Shown: positions 11,518 to 24,887, counted from the stretch's first letter. The stretch is 64,000 nt of DNA from Unio delphinus (GCA_029339505.1 JAQISU010000025.1:1230501-1294500), one strand, 5' to 3'. The notes: generated from the letters alone by a model not told the origin. Program-made: numbers and translations.

Positions 11518-12545
11518 TACATTTACCGCCTTGGTGCCTCATAAAGGTGCTCTAGACATCCAATTTGCAAAAGATGATGGCCCAAATTTAAAAGTCTTGA
11601 GGAAAACACTACAAAGAGGTTGCTATATTGAATGTCCTAGCTACAGAATCTTATTTAGGATTAGATCGTGAAAAGTTGGAATCAGTGTGTGTTTAAAAAT
11701 TCATGCCAATCCTCAAAGTAGTTTAGTAGTAGTTCTGATCAAAAGCTAATCGTAATAAATGGACCATAAAAGTTGACCATCCCCTACCCTCACCTGGCTT
11801 ACGACCAGCAGAGCTAATACAACCAAATGCAGAATTAACAAACAGGAAGTACTAGTAAACTAACCACATGTTTTCAACACCAACAGAACAACACAAGCAT
11901 TACATGCAGCAGATAAAAGTGACAACATCCGTAGTATGGTTTGCATTGTATCATTACACAATTATATTTATGCAACGAGGCCAAGCAGGCAATGCACAGC
12001 TCTCATGCTGTTAAACTGCCTATTTAAATACATTCATAAATTCAAACTCCTATCAATGCTCTTGAGGAAAATAACATTCATACAGGAATACAATAAAAAC
12101 ACAATTCATCAGTACTGGGACACTTATTTCAATAACCAAATCAACAGAAATGCAATGACAGTATTTGCACTGGTGTACTCTCAGCAATTTCCCTGTCTAG
12201 AAGATGGATTAATGTAAATGCCATGCTGATGGATATTTGAGTCCAGATAAATCTATTGCCCAGTCAAGAGTCTTTGAACTGGTAATTAATTTGCTCTCAC
12301 TTTTGAAGCAGGATACAAAGGAATCATAAAGACTTCTATCAACTTTTTTTCTACAAAACACTGGTGGAGTAAAAAATAATACTTGTCCAGCACCCAGAGT
12401 AAGTTGAAATTCTTGTTGAGGAAGTTAAATAATTCACCCAAATTCTTATCCAGATTATTTATTTTATATAAAAATACAGGAACTGCAATAAATTACCTTC
12501 TCTGGTTACCATACTTCACTGCATATCACATCACTATCTTTCAAT
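11518..12545. repeat. Dispersed 1-kb duplication, copy 2
   Basis: Homologous to 1066-2084 in the same orientation. Differences include a replaced stretch near 11645-11695, a run of T where copy 1 has 13 C, and small indels. Similarity fades at about 12545, where a LINE fragment (12530-12718) adjoins it. Confidence 0.75.
12209..12444 (-). pseudogene. Frameshifted copy of the terminal exon at 1745-1984
   Basis: The frame VDRSLYDSFVSCFKSESK through PSAWHLH and its stop (12209-12211) is preserved relative to the first copy. Nearer the 5' end, two extra bases in the stretch encoding LPNE/IQL shift the frame. If this is a gene fragment, the copy cannot make the same protein. The protein family is unknown. 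Confidence 0.5.
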
Positions 12546-12718
12546 CTCACTCTATGGGATGTCATCTTCCCACCCCTTTCTCTGCCTGCCTCGTTTTCGT
12601 CTTCCTGGTACATGATTGTCTTGGCAAATCCTGGCAAATTCAATTCTTTTAACAAAAAGGTCCTTGGCAAATTCAATAATTTGAACACAAAAGATTCCAG
12701 CCCCAATCTACTGGTCAC
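12530..12718 (-). mobile_element. Second LINE C-terminal fragment
   Basis: In one minus-strand frame it reads QDNHVPGRRKRGRQRKGWEDDI, ending in a stop. This matches the GRQRK-W-(E/D)(N/D)I block of the fragment at 11001-11300. The remainder is decayed, and no (GAT)n tail is seen on this copy. Confidence 0.6.
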
Positions 12719-12805
12719 AACATATAATATACAACTTGAAAGTGCTAGAACCTAGTCCTCACAATCAAAGATTATATAGTTCAGTACTTGACTTAAGCAA
12801 TTAGC

Positions 12806-12809
<4 letters not shown>

Positions 12810-12867
<58 letters not shown>
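12810..12867. repeat. (TA)n microsatellite
   Basis: Pure TA dinucleotide tract. Confidence 0.97.
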
Positions 12868-12871
<4 letters not shown>

Positions 12872-14229
12872 CCTAATAGAAAATAACCTTCTAGCATGAT
12901 GCTGATGTTTCCAAATTCAAAACCATAACCTGTACAATTCACTTACGAAAGTCAAAAACCCTTTTCCAAATATTTGCTTCTTCCATTAATAAAGATTCTG
13001 ATCTTGGACCCATACACACAAAGAATAATCTAGCTAGGTATTAGTTGCTTACATGAAATGAAATAAATTTTTAAAAAAGGTCAATCAAGTCAAGCAGAAA
13101 TTAACTTAATTAAGTTTTGGACACGGTCAAGTCCAACATACAATGTTACATTACAATAGCATGTAGTTAAATTTAACAAATTTTAATACTAATAACCAAT
13201 CAATTAGATTAAATATAAGATGCTATTAAAATGAAAACAGGGTATAGTCTATACTGAAAGAAGGAGAATAGTCATTATTGTGATTGCGGGTTTCCTGAAA
13301 CGTGTTGCCCTGTTTCCCGAACATTTTGATTCGTGTGCGTTCAGGTGCCTGCGTTTCGTCAGGTACAAATTTAAAAATGTTCATCTTGTCATTTATGAGA
13401 CCGACGACCATTTCATTTCTTGAAAAAAAAATGGGGAGGCGATTTGAACTGTCTTTTAAAAATACTCTTTCAACAAATAATTTGTATTGATATTTAAAAA
13501 TAAACGAGCATCAATAAATTCATTCATAACCTATATATTTGTTACATTCGTTGGTGAAAAAAAATATCATGAGGTCAAAGGAAAACATAAATATCCATGC
13601 TAAAAAAAAAAAATCCCAGACCCACCCACCCCACCCCTGTAAAATTAAATTGTCAGTCACAAGAGTGCACGGCTCTTTACGTCTATTTGGGCTATAGCAA
13701 TTAAAGTCGGTAAAAGCAATACAAACTTGCATTGAGCAAAATATTTCCATTTTAAAGCAATATTTTTGAATCCATGCATTCAAAGTTTGTCGAGGTCTGC
13801 CGAGTTTGAATGCAATGTGCCCCACCGACGTCAGTGTAACGTCCTTTCGAGAATGAATCGATGACAACATGATTATCTGTCTAGGATGAAATAGTTTCAG
13901 AACTTACCACTTTGAAACTTACTAAATTAACTATTGGTTTACAAATAAAAATTAGTCAGAAAACTGTTAATTATTATACCAAAAAATGGTGGATAATGAC
14001 TATTTTACATAGAAGAATGATACGGAACGGAAAATTCGATTGTTCTTATCAAGTGAACCAGATATTCAAACGTGCTGATGATTGTTATGAGCTACTTAAG
14101 CACTTGATAAAATATGTAAAACAATAAAATAATAATATAAATGTCACAGTAAAAGAAGATAACGCAACGCAGACAACAGAAGCCATGGTTGCAGAACTGT
14201 GAATGTTTACCACACTAGTGCATGGTGGG

Positions 14230-14230
<1 letters not shown>
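12868..14230. other. No convincing gene
   Basis: A 116-codon minus-strand open frame (13520-13870) starts plausibly (MLSSIHSRKDV) but runs into a G-rich and A/T low-complexity tract and matches nothing I recognise. A pyrimidine-rich CAG at about 13256 on the minus strand could be a splice acceptor, but no supporting exon follows. Confidence 0.35.

Positions 14231-14311
<81 letters not shown>
14231..14311. repeat. (CT)n microsatellite
   Basis: Long pure CT dinucleotide tract. Confidence 0.97.
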
Positions 14312-14315
<4 letters not shown>

Positions 14316-14557
14316 AAATTTGTGTTATTAAATAATAAAACAAACTCCGCACAATACTAAATATGACATGCTTTTTGTATGGCGCATTTCATTTCAACAT
14401 CTCATTTTTGTTTCCAATATTTCATAATTAGCTCTTACCTGAAAAACAAGCCCCCATGAACGAACGCGCAATAATCTCGATGTAATTATTAACATTCGTG
14501 TATTCTAATTCACTGTAACTTTTTGTTCAATTGATCGTCGATTTGATCGGCAGAAAA

Positions 14558-14745
14558 TATATAAAGGAGATGCGAAGATAATCGATACAGAATAAAATCA
14601 TTCAAGATCACTTTTTGCGTTTAATCTGCCATCCATTGAAAGCGAACTGAAACGACACGGAAGCAGACGGCTGCGGTTGTGTTCGATTACGCAATTTAAT
14701 CGTTCGCGTCAATAAATTACACTCAATCTCCCGATATAAGTAAGT
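14558..14745 (+). promoter_or_regulatory. Candidate promoter and first non-coding exon
   Basis: A strong TATA box, TATATAAAGG (14558-14567), is followed by a comparatively GC-richer stretch and then a consensus splice donor GTAAGT at 14740-14745. A start near 14588 would give a first exon of about 150 nt. No downstream coding exon was recognised, so this is only a candidate. Confidence 0.25.
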
Positions 14746-15332
14746 TCTAAATGAAATGAAATGAAACAGGAGTGATTATTTTATCTTTCATTGTTAACGT
14801 CGAGTATGCTGTCTTCAAATAAGGTATGTTGGAAAGCCTATAAACATTTTTTTTAATAGATGGCATAGATAAACCAAGGATCAAACATTGCTTGATTGAT
14901 TGTTTTGGAGCATAATTTTGCACGTTTTAGAAACAAAAGTATGGACGGTCGAGTTCATGTGTGAACTGATTAACAAGAATGAAAGATGCGCGAGAAAAAA
15001 ACATAGTCTGGAAAATCACTAGGCTGTCTCACAACATAAACAAATTAATAGAAAGAAAAGAAAAGACAAGTAAAAATATTATTGATATGTAATGATATGA
15101 TACTTGTTTCAAAGGGTTTATTTTATTTGCTATTTTTCTGCTGGCTAATAAGTATATGAGAATTAAAGAATGCGTTCCTTTTTCTTTTTCTTTTTGTTTG
15201 ATAATGGAACTTTGCCTTGACAGATATTGCGTATGTGGGGATTCTATCCGACAAATTCAAGTGTCAGGCGTAAACCACCCAGACCACTAGGATTTTTCAT
15301 CATAGTTGTAGATATGAATACAGATAATAACA

Positions 15333-15337
<5 letters not shown>
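14746..15337. other. No feature recognised
   Basis: AT-rich. No exon that would follow the candidate donor at 14740 was recognised. Confidence 0.5.

Positions 15338-15362
<25 letters not shown>
15338..15362. repeat. (TG)n microsatellite
   Basis: Pure TG tract. Confidence 0.95.
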
Positions 15363-15363
<1 letters not shown>

Positions 15364-15588
15364 TATAGTAAAATGTACAATTGTTAAATTGGCCATTTGT
15401 TTTGTTATTTTATTTATCGATTCACATTCATTTCAAACTGACTTTGGCATTTGCGAATAGTTTAGTCGCAGTGGATTGTTTGCAAACAAATACAATGAAA
15501 TAAAAATGATAAAATACATGTATGTTGTTTTTTTTTTTTATGTACTCATTCGTGATCTCCTTGAAATGAGGATCTTGTTCATTCTGTG

Positions 15589-15593
<5 letters not shown>

Positions 15594-15684
<91 letters not shown>
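15594..15684. repeat. (TA)n microsatellite
   Basis: Pure TA tract ending just before the SINE-A at 15706. Confidence 0.97.
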
Positions 15685-15686
<2 letters not shown>

Positions 15687-15705
15687 CGTTGCTACACTGA
15701 ACAGC

Positions 15706-16029
15706 ACCGCTACGGTGGCCTAAATGATTAGAGAGAGGTCGTGGATTCGAATCCTGGCAGAGTCATTCCAAAGATTTATAAAATTGGTACATGTACTAAC
15801 AACTGCATCGTTTGGCGCTCAGCATGAAGAGAATTGAGTTAGAACTGGTCGGCCTGGTATCAGGATAATGTGTATGGGTGGGTCATGATGCTACATGTCT
15901 GCGGCATGACGCATCTGTTCTAGACAACTATACTCTGCCAAACTGCAGACATCGTAGCGATATGACTCAAAATGTTAAAGCTACGTTTAATAATAGAAAC
16001 ACACACACGCACGTACGCACACACACACA
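15706..16029 (+). mobile_element. SINE-A, divergent copy
   Basis: The A box is disturbed (TGGCCTAAATGATTAG) and the anticodon arm shortened, but the B box (GGTCGTGGATTCGAATCC) is good. Central motifs (GGTCGGCCTGG, CAGGATAATGTG, CATCGTAGCGATATGACT) and the tail AATGTTAAAGCTACG are present, with a (CA)n-rich end. The flanks CTACACTGAACAGC (15692-15705) and CTGCACTGAATAGC (16030-16043) look like an imperfect target duplication. Confidence 0.85.
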
Positions 16030-16043
16030 CTGCACTGAATAGC

Positions 16044-17217
16044 TATAAATCCTAATGCTCGAAGTATTTAGAAGGTTAATCTTCCTGACGGTTTTGTCAA
16101 TTTTACTTTTACACGATTTGAACTTGAGTTTCAATCGGGATTATGTAGCCTTTATCATGGTGACATGCCGAAAAACCCTCAACATGTATATGCCTATTGC
16201 ACAAACCAAATCTACGTTTGCAAATCCGTTTCGAGTTATGTAAGTGATTACAAGCTGACGAATAATATAGCGTTCTAATCCAATAAAACTGTTTGAAGAA
16301 ACGTGGATGTTGATGAAAACGGTAAAACATGTTACACACGACAGGTGTTCTGTAATCGAGCACGGGCACACATCAATAGAACATAAAGGAAAGCAGATTA
16401 ATTGATGTTTACAATTTTCTTTTCAAATTACAGGTATGAAAGATATAATCTTCAAATCATGGAAACGGAAAATTAAAAAGGCATTTTTTTTTTCAAGTTA
16501 AAGGAAAATAGAAGCAATAATTCATTCAATTATTGCAAATATTTTTGATCTCGGTCGTATCGTTGCAAGACAAGATCTTGCAGCTACGTGATCACATATA
16601 CAGAGCGCTGGTTCTGTAATTAAGGTGATTACCTATTTATTAACAGTAGCTAATGGTATTGATTTAACACTACATTTGCAATTTTGTTGACTGTCACACT
16701 GTACAAATTTATGCCCAAGACTTTTTGTCCGAGTTGATTCGAATGATAGTCATCTTAACAGCAGTGTGAAAATATATCGGTACCCGAACAAAAAAAATTG
16801 GTTGAATTTATACATCACTTCCGGGTAATGGTAATAATACCCTGGGGAAGACGGGTGTAATCTGGCCCCGTAATTACCGATTCAACTGAGCATGTTGTCG
16901 GCAATTAACAAGAACATGCGATTCAATTAGATGACTCACCATCATCAGCCACGGTTCAAAATGAAACAGTATCTTGGAATATTTCGTGAAATAATTTATA
17001 TATTACATTGATTGCAATCAGCCATGCACCTGTTATGTTTAACGAACTGACCTTGTCCTTACGAGTTTGTACATGACACAAATAATTAAAAAGATAGAAG
17101 CAGTAAAGAACAAAGAAATAATAATCTGCAAACTGCGAATTAAATCTAGAAGAGGAAAATACATTAGAAAAAATAAACATATGTCAAATCATGTAACCAT
17201 CATCATCTTCGTTGCCG
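16044..17217. other. No feature recognised
   Basis: Overlapping short open frames occur on both strands at 16055-16371, but none has recognisable content. Confidence 0.45.
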
Positions 17218-17219
17218 TT

Positions 17220-17268
<49 letters not shown>
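17218..17268. repeat. (ATC)n microsatellite
   Basis: Pure ATC triplet tract. Unlike the one at 11013-11044, no LINE coding relic adjoins it. Confidence 0.95.
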
Positions 17269-19728
17269 CATTTGCAACCTTGTTTAATAGTGTGTCATAG
17301 TTTCTTTCCTTTTTTGCATGTCGGTTTACCACTACGCGGTTACAGTTTATCTTAGGAGCCTGTCTGTGCGTGCTAATGTTTAAAATTCGTTCTAAATGAG
17401 AAAAACTAAATATTTCTTACAAAACGTGCCTGGGTTTTGATAATATAGATGCAATCCTAAGTAAGTGAAAAGGTAGCCTTATTCAGCTTGATCAGATTAG
17501 ATTGATCCTCAGATCTCAATCGGATCCTTTCAGACTAATTTACTTATGGCTGACAAAACGAGAAACAGTCGCTTTTAAGAAATGGAAAGCTGGCGAATTT
17601 CATGCATGTTGCGTGGTTACGAGATGTTTGCAAACTGAACAATTATTTCTCCAGACAGCATTTAAAAAAAAAAAAAGGCAGAACACAGTTTTCAAAAGTG
17701 CATTTTGGCGAGTCTAGGAAAAATAATAAAATTTTAAAGTTTGTTTCATTCCTTCTTTCTCCGGAAGTTCGATTGACCTTTCCAATTCTGTTGTATTTTA
17801 TCATTTACTTCTAGATTATTACTGCGTATGTATTAATTGACACAGTCACATGACCGGATATGAGTGCTAAAAGTCTCGTACTGCATGCAACATTTTTACA
17901 GTCCTCGGTGATGCATTTCTATGTTTTCCATGCAGACATTTAACTTAACCAGCAGTGGGTATAATAAATCGAGATTTTAGAATCGCGTGGAATGTCTGGA
18001 TATTGCTGTTATGACTGGGTCTGTGTGTATGCAGTGCATACAAAATGTAGAGAAAAACTGACCGATTGAAAAAAAAAATAGCTGACACTCCTTGGATTTC
18101 AGTCAATGTAAATATAATCTCACAAGACTTAATAGATTTGAGTATTGGATACAGCTGATCGAGATCGATCTATTGTTTGGAATATACGGAAAATCAATCA
18201 CCGAACCTACATAGTATTTCTACACTGGATAGATACAATGAAAAATGTACACATAGAGAAAACGGGAACCATCTTGAGATTTCATTAAACTAACAAAATA
18301 TATGATTTCAGAACAAGAAAAAAAACCCTACTCATTGTCATTTAAACTTTAATTTGTTTGAATAATGCAAAAAGTAGCTTTTGTTTTTAAATCGCAAAAT
18401 TCGATTTCACAATTGCAAACAAAATTTTCTCAGTTAGCTTTATGTTTAAACATTATTTTATTACGTTAAATTAAATGCCAAAACATAGTTTTAACAATTC
18501 GAGTTTCACTTTAATTACATTCTGTCTGTCTGTAGGTCTGTCTCTTTATATATATCTGATTGGGTTCTGGGCGAGTCTGACGTCTAAAACGAAACATTAC
18601 ATTTGCTTAATTATTACAGCAAAACTTTTTTGTGTGACCTATGCAAATGTCGATAATAAAGAGCACATACACTTATAAGTTAAATCCTGGTGGATGTAGA
18701 TCACGGTAACAGTTGGGTGTATGTTTTATATTGATAAATACGATAACAGCAACATGAATGCTAGACCTGGTTATATACGGTAGCATTTAGGTGAGTGTAT
18801 TACAACGATACACAGTTTCATTTGGGTGGACGTCAAACACTCATAAATAAGACAACTTGCGTGTGATACACGAATAATTACAATTTTACAAAACCTTTGT
18901 GACAAGACATATAAACTGGTCAAAACCGCATCATGTGACACAGAAAACTATAAGTCATTAGTTCATAATAACAGAAATGAATTTGATATGTATCCATGCG
19001 GTTTGAAATCATTTCTAAACAATAGTTAAATATAGTTCTGTAATGTGTCGTTTTGTAATAGGGCCGATAGTAGTATATAAGTATCTTGTTTTACAGGAAC
19101 TGAAGACTCAATTTTTTTTTACAGGGTTTGTGTAATGGAGCATCAGTTCTGCATAAAGAGTCATCATTCAGTGTGTAGTAGATTTTCAAACGTTTAGACT
19201 TTGTGAATTCTGCAGAAATTCTAAGCCGTGTTTACAATATCTTCATTAGCCAAGGTTCCGACGTGATAACCCTATCTACATCTTGGCGGATCGAACAGAT
19301 ACATCGGTGCTCTTTCCTGGCGACATCTATTGGATTTCATGAGATGCCTCGCTTATTATGTAATGCCAACTAAGCAGTAGCGCGGAGCATTGTATGTGGG
19401 CCGAAAATGGTCGGGGCAATTGACTTAAAAATGATACTTTGGAAGTTTAACATAGAAAGTATGACTATATACAAGAAGGAAGCCATTACAGGTATATTTG
19501 AGAGAAAGGTATTTGTGCAAACACTGACAGATACTGGAAAATTAAACTTGTGTACTTCCCTTGTCTCGATTATGTAGGAACAGTGATTAAATTTTAACGA
19601 CTTAATTTTTACTGGAACCGCATCCAGTGAAATTTACAGGCCCGAAGTAAAGAAATATCTCCTCGATGCGCAAAAGTATAGATAAGGGAATACGGGAAAA
19701 TCCCGGGAAGAACTACGGACTCACAGGA
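17269..19728. other. No feature recognised
   Basis: AT-rich sequence without convincing coding frames, RNA genes or element ends. Confidence 0.5.
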
Positions 19729-19932
19729 TTTAACGCCATATACATGGCGGCCAATATTAATGGTGGCGGAAGAACCTATGGAAAACCCCCGGAAAGAACC
19801 ACCGACCCACGAGAAGCTACTGGCAAGCTTTCTCACATACCCACATTGGCCGAATCTGAAACTCGAACCCACGCATACAGAGGTAAGATGACAGTGATCC
19901 GTAACAGAGAGCGCTTTAGACCACTCGGCAAC
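19729..19932 (-). mobile_element. SINE-B, minus strand
   Basis: The best-preserved copy of the family. On the minus strand it has the A box (GCCGAGTGGTCTAAAGCGC), B box (GTGGGTTCGAGTT), the central GGTCGGTGGTTC and GGTTCTTCCGCCACC blocks, and a tail GGCGTTAAA. Compare 779-1004. Confidence 0.85.
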
Positions 19933-20267
19933 TCTGGGCCTCTTTTGGGATCTGTAAAAGTTGCATGTGTTTGTGAGATATGTAAAGATGAGCGCCTTTA
20001 AACCAATCGGCTACCGTGGTGCCGCATGCATATGAAACTGGATAGGACAAACAAAATTTACAACATAGTTATATCGAAAGATTAATGAAGATATGCAACT
20101 GACTGACTTATTTATGATTATGTTTGTAATTTAATTTTTTTTTTTGGGGGGGGGGAGTGGGTGTTAAAAAATGTAATGCTTTTTATTACTTCAGAAAGTA
20201 ATGGAAAGTGCCCAGATTGACGAGTCGCTGGGTCACTATCTGAAAATGCACAGAAAGCCATAGAAAA

Positions 20268-20439
20268 CAGCGGCGTAGACGGGGGGAGGGGGGGCAGGTG
20301 GGGCATTCGACCCGGTGGCTAGGGGGCGCCAAATGGGCGCCCAAATCTGGTACAATGTACATAACTGCGCAACAGGGGCAGCCGAGGGCGCAAATTTGTG
20401 TGTTTGCCCTGGGCGCCAAATATCCTCGCTACGCCACTG
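20268..20439. mobile_element. hAT MITE, 172 bp
   Basis: Ends CAGCGGCGTAGACG and TCGCTACGCCACTG form imperfect terminal inverted repeats of the CAGNGGCGTAGCGA type seen in hAT elements. They are flanked by an 8-bp duplication ATAGAAAA (20260-20267 and 20440-20447). The interior is GC-rich with several GGCGCC-like motifs, shared with the MITE at 27756-27947. Confidence 0.9.
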
Positions 20440-20689
20440 ATAGAAAATGGACAGTAACTGTATTACTCAAAAATCGATGCTATTCATTTGGAAGCTTATA
20501 AGAAATCAAACTATGTTTCTAGTGTTGAAAATTAAATGAACGCATAAAGTTGTACTCATTTAGCAGACCTGGACTATGTATGTGATGTTCATTTATAAAT
20601 ATTTTCTACAGAATATAACAGAAGAGTCTATTCTGTACATGTCATGTGAACGGCGCATACACGGAGCTTACACCGAATATCCAGACATG

Positions 20690-20860
20690 AAGTTCATTGG
20701 TTAGTGTGACAGATTTTAACTCAAGAGCTCGGGTTTGATTTCCAGGTCAGGTTCAAATGGCCGCCATGTACGTCCTTGGCAAATACACTTTACTCTCATT
20801 ACCCAAAACAAAAAATTAACCCAGTCTATATGCAAAACGCCGTACAGCAGGTTTTACCCA
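20690..20860 (+). mobile_element. Degenerate SINE-C
   Basis: A tRNA-like segment (GGTTAGTGTGACAGA, then GGGTTTGATTTCC as a weak B box) is followed by GTCCTTGGCAAATACACTTTAC and TCATTACCCAA. This is the widespread invertebrate SINE motif with 'CCTTGGGCAAGACACTTTAC'-like text. It differs from families A and B in this window. Confidence 0.55.
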
Positions 20861-22177
20861 ACCAGAAAAAAAGTGTTGTTGTGAATCTCAACCATTTTTA
20901 AAAACTATGTTGATGATTATCTGCAATGGACAACACTTTAAGAGAGCTGTCTGGAAACAATTTTTTCTTAAGTCGTGTATTGTCTCTTATGTGTATTGTG
21001 TTAGTAACATATGCTATTTTCTCTTGCGCAATATCAGCTGATTCATTTATCTGGGGAGGGATGTGTGTCTTTCTTCTATTATCTCGCTGCCGATAACCCA
21101 TCATTCTGCCAAGTTTATCAAAATATCATAATAATTGATATTTAAACGCATTTAAATGCCAATTAGGAATATTTATTTGCAGCCAACAGTGGCGTTAAAG
21201 TACCTTACGCATCTCTTTCGTGACCCCTCACTTGAACCTATTATTTGATTTCAAGGGAAGAGGTACAGGAGAAAACTAATTTTTTATGTAAAATTTACAT
21301 GTGAACTTAAATAATCACAAACTATTCATCAAATTGATAATTTCTGCATTTTGATACATTATGCAAATATCTTAATTTGTTTGTTTGTTTGCTTGTCCGT
21401 TTTTTGTTTGTTTGGGATGGGGGTGGTAGCTGTTACATACCCATTAACATTTAGGTTACTTTGTTCTTTTGACATTCTTCCATTTAATTTGCATAGGCTG
21501 TAAACTTTTCATATCACGTTTGCATTCTGGAGACATTTTATTTAAGAAATTTAATATTGTGATTATTAATGCAATCTGGTACGAAATTCTTACTTTTTTT
21601 TAAATATATTTATTTAGATAATGACAGACTGGTTTATACACCATTTATTGCAGGAGAAATTCAAATAATTTCATTTGTTCTATACTTTTATAATTTCGAA
21701 ATTTAATTTTGGTATCTCTTGGTAATGTCAACCAATCCTGGACAGCCAAACCCATATATACATTCTTTTACCTTCACTATTTATTGACTGGTACCCATTC
21801 TTCTTTTAAAATTAGTAACGTAAAAGGACAGGTTTAACTTTGTAGAGTTGATGACGTTCGTTCCCCCACCAGTACCATACTAGTGGCGAGTGCATCGCGC
21901 TAATTACTTATCCATTGTAGCTTTCTCTCAGAGACGGTCTTTTTGTATATTTTGTAAATGTACGTTGTTTTGGGAAATATTCATTCAAAAATAGTTGTGG
22001 GTACCTTACTAATACTTCATTTAAAATTCTTATATTAAAATAATTTTCTCCTAGTTTTTGAATTTTTAAGGCAATTTACATAATGTTGTCCTTGTTGATG
22101 ATGATGGTCATGTTGTTGTTGTTGATAATGAACATGACGATGATGGTGATTGATACTAGTACTACTGCTGATACTAC
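20861..22177. other. No feature recognised
   Basis: AT-rich. A GAT-rich degenerate stretch occurs near 22090-22150. Confidence 0.5.
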
Positions 22178-22199
22178 TAATTAATTAATTAATTAATTA

Positions 22200-22254
<55 letters not shown>
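22178..22254. repeat. (TTAA)n-(TAA)n compound microsatellite
   Basis: A TTAA tetranucleotide tract passes directly into a longer TAA triplet tract. Confidence 0.95.
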
Positions 22255-22257
<3 letters not shown>

Positions 22258-22690
22258 GTAGAATTGCAACGTTCAATTTTCATTACCACTACCAATATTG
22301 TCGTCATGATGATCATCATCATTATTGTCATCATTCTCATCATCATTTATTATTTTGTCAGCCGATCTCTTTTGTTCAACCTGACTCCGAACTACTTCCT
22401 TAGGAATAATTTACAGTTTATTGGAATACTTTAAGATAATGACGCTATCACTACCATTATCAGGCCATTCATCTAATGTTATGTTTTAATTTCCACGACT
22501 GGTATTGAACAGAAATGAAAGACACATTAGTATCCTCTTTGATCTCTGGATTGAAACTTAAAACACGAACAACCATTGTTTATGCCACGACAAAATGGCC
22601 GGTGTCTCTGTGACAACATGGCGCTCATCGTTCCAATTATCATTATGAACGTACGATGACATAATACATGCAATTAATTAATCCTTTGAG

Positions 22691-22691
22691 T

Positions 22692-22770
<79 letters not shown>
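22691..22770. repeat. (CT)n-(CA)n compound microsatellite
   Basis: CT tract followed without spacer by a CA tract. Confidence 0.95.
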
Positions 22771-23832
22771 AGTTCAGCATATCCAATAATCAGGTTCATA
22801 AAATTTTTTAAATATACTATGCTTTTGTTTTTGTTTAGAAAACAGTATCACTGAAAAGGTGAGAAAAAAAAATTGCACTTAACCTGGAGCCACATTTGGA
22901 GCCAGACGGGTGACGTACGTGTCGAGATTTTGATCTGAAAAAGAAATATTAAATTGATCCCCATCTGGTCCAATTTGTTGAGGTTACTGTTATAAATTTG
23001 TATTCAGATCGATATTGTATTGATTCATTTTCATTATACGAGAGGGAGAAAAAAAGCAATAATTCTGGACGAAGTTGTTAGATCTCTGTGATCATTAACA
23101 TATTTTAATTTTTTATGCTCCTCTAGAACTGTGGAAGGGAATATGGTGTATCATTTTATCTTTGTCTGTCTGTCCGTACGTCCATCACATCAGATGTTTA
23201 CATTGTGGGTTTATGACAGTTTATTGTGTATGTTTGGCAGGGCCATGCAACTTTTTTTTGTGGATATTGATAATGCCTATAGGTTTGCAGATGTAATTAT
23301 GTTTTAATACAGACTTTCACAATGCTAAATTTACTTGATGTATTTGATTAAACTGCCAGGGGAAAAACTTGCAGATAGATTGATCAATGTACACATGCTC
23401 GATCACAGAGAGTGAAATTTTGAAAAATTACTTTCGCATCGGTGTCATTTTAACCTTTCCGCAAACGAAAACTCCCTTCTTATTGCCAAATGAAGTAATT
23501 TACGCAACTTCGGGCATAGGTTTCTCGTAAATGCATCTTTTTGTGCAATCATTGCTAAAAACGTCATTTTTTTTTACATCACAACATTCTTAACTGAACA
23601 TCATTACCAACACACGTTGCGAGTGCATCAAAGATATCGCCTTGCAAAGTCTTTGATAAAAAAGAAATAGAACACAAGCTACACCAAGCTACACAGCCAA
23701 ATATCTTAGTGTAAGACTTTTTGATGCGACATTAAGGAATAATTTTTGCCAGTGAAATGTTATTTTAATCTTCACGCTTACGTTAATGAGAACATTTGCT
23801 TTTTATTCGAGGTTTCGAAGTAGTATGGGAGA
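22771..23832. other. No feature recognised
   Basis: AT-rich; no coding frame or element end recognised. Confidence 0.5.
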
Positions 23833-23880
23833 AGTATGTATGTATGTATGTATGTATGTATGTATGTATGTATGTATGTA

Positions 23881-23934
<54 letters not shown>

Positions 23935-24010
23935 CGTGCGTGCGCGCGTGCGTGTGTCTGTGTGTGTATCTGTGTGTGTGTGTGTGTGTATCTGTGTGTG
24001 TGTGTGTGTT
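23833..24010. repeat. (TATG)n-(TG)n-(TGCG)n compound microsatellite
   Basis: About 180 bp of TATG tetranucleotides, then TG dinucleotides, then a TGCG/CGTG zone, then interrupted TG runs. It creates open frames in all three plus-strand frames, which are artefacts. Confidence 0.95.
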
Positions 24011-24887
24011 ATTCAGTGTTAGGTCAAGTGTACACGTTCTCTGAAATTAGTAATATCTTTTGTTTTATATGCTATTTATTTATAAATTTGCAACGTCATA
24101 CTATTCAGCCTCCGTGTATGCATTGATGTGTAGATGCTGCGTCCTAACATTTAAAACTTTCCCCATGCCAGCAAACAATGAAAGCTCTAAACGAATTAAT
24201 CCGGGCCAGTTTTACTGCCACACTGGCCTAACCGATTGTTTATATTTGGGGTGCACCCTTAACAAATATTTCTACATGATCGGACTGTTCGGTTTCTTTG
24301 ACACTTTTTATGGCATTCTGACACTATGTAATACAACATCGGGAATTTTCGTGATTTATTCTAGACTAAAATTGTTTCTTTTGCAGATTTATTGACACAT
24401 AATTAATATAATTAGTAATTGACGATATAATAATAATACCAAGTTTAACGAAGTGTTCAGACACGATCGGGCTAAAAGAAAGCGGAACTTTTTAGCAATG
24501 ACATTTGTTTAACTGTCTCTTTTTAAGGCACTTCATTTCTCACGTGTGCGCTTACGGACACTTTGGACAAATCGGTCACGGACGCTTCTGAGAAACGTTT
24601 TTTTTAAAAAAAGTTAAGATACAACATCTTCTATGTGACAGATCTGAATATAATAAACCCAAACTACCCGAACAAACTTTTTACGTAATCTCCAAACGGC
24701 AATGTTGACACATAGAAGTTCTTGACAAGTCTATCTTAATCTTAGCAATTACTGATTTGTTGACTCAATTTTGCTATCGATGTAATTTCGTTCGTTCGAT
24801 TAAATTATAATTTATTCGAAAGACCCTGAAATGTACACCCCCATCCATCCTCATGCAGCAAATATTAACCATTTAAAACTCAGATCA
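24011..24887. other. No feature recognised
   Basis: A 111-codon plus-strand open frame (24060-24395) has a hydrophobic, cysteine-rich composition but no recognisable domain and is not supported further. Confidence 0.4.

Noticed and set aside
13520..13870. 116-codon minus-strand frame
   Set aside because: A plausible start, but the second half runs through G-rich and A-rich low-complexity sequence. No homology recognised and no supported splice sites.
23786..24126. Three overlapping cysteine/valine-rich open frames
   Set aside because: They are translations of the compound TATG/TG/CG microsatellite in three frames.
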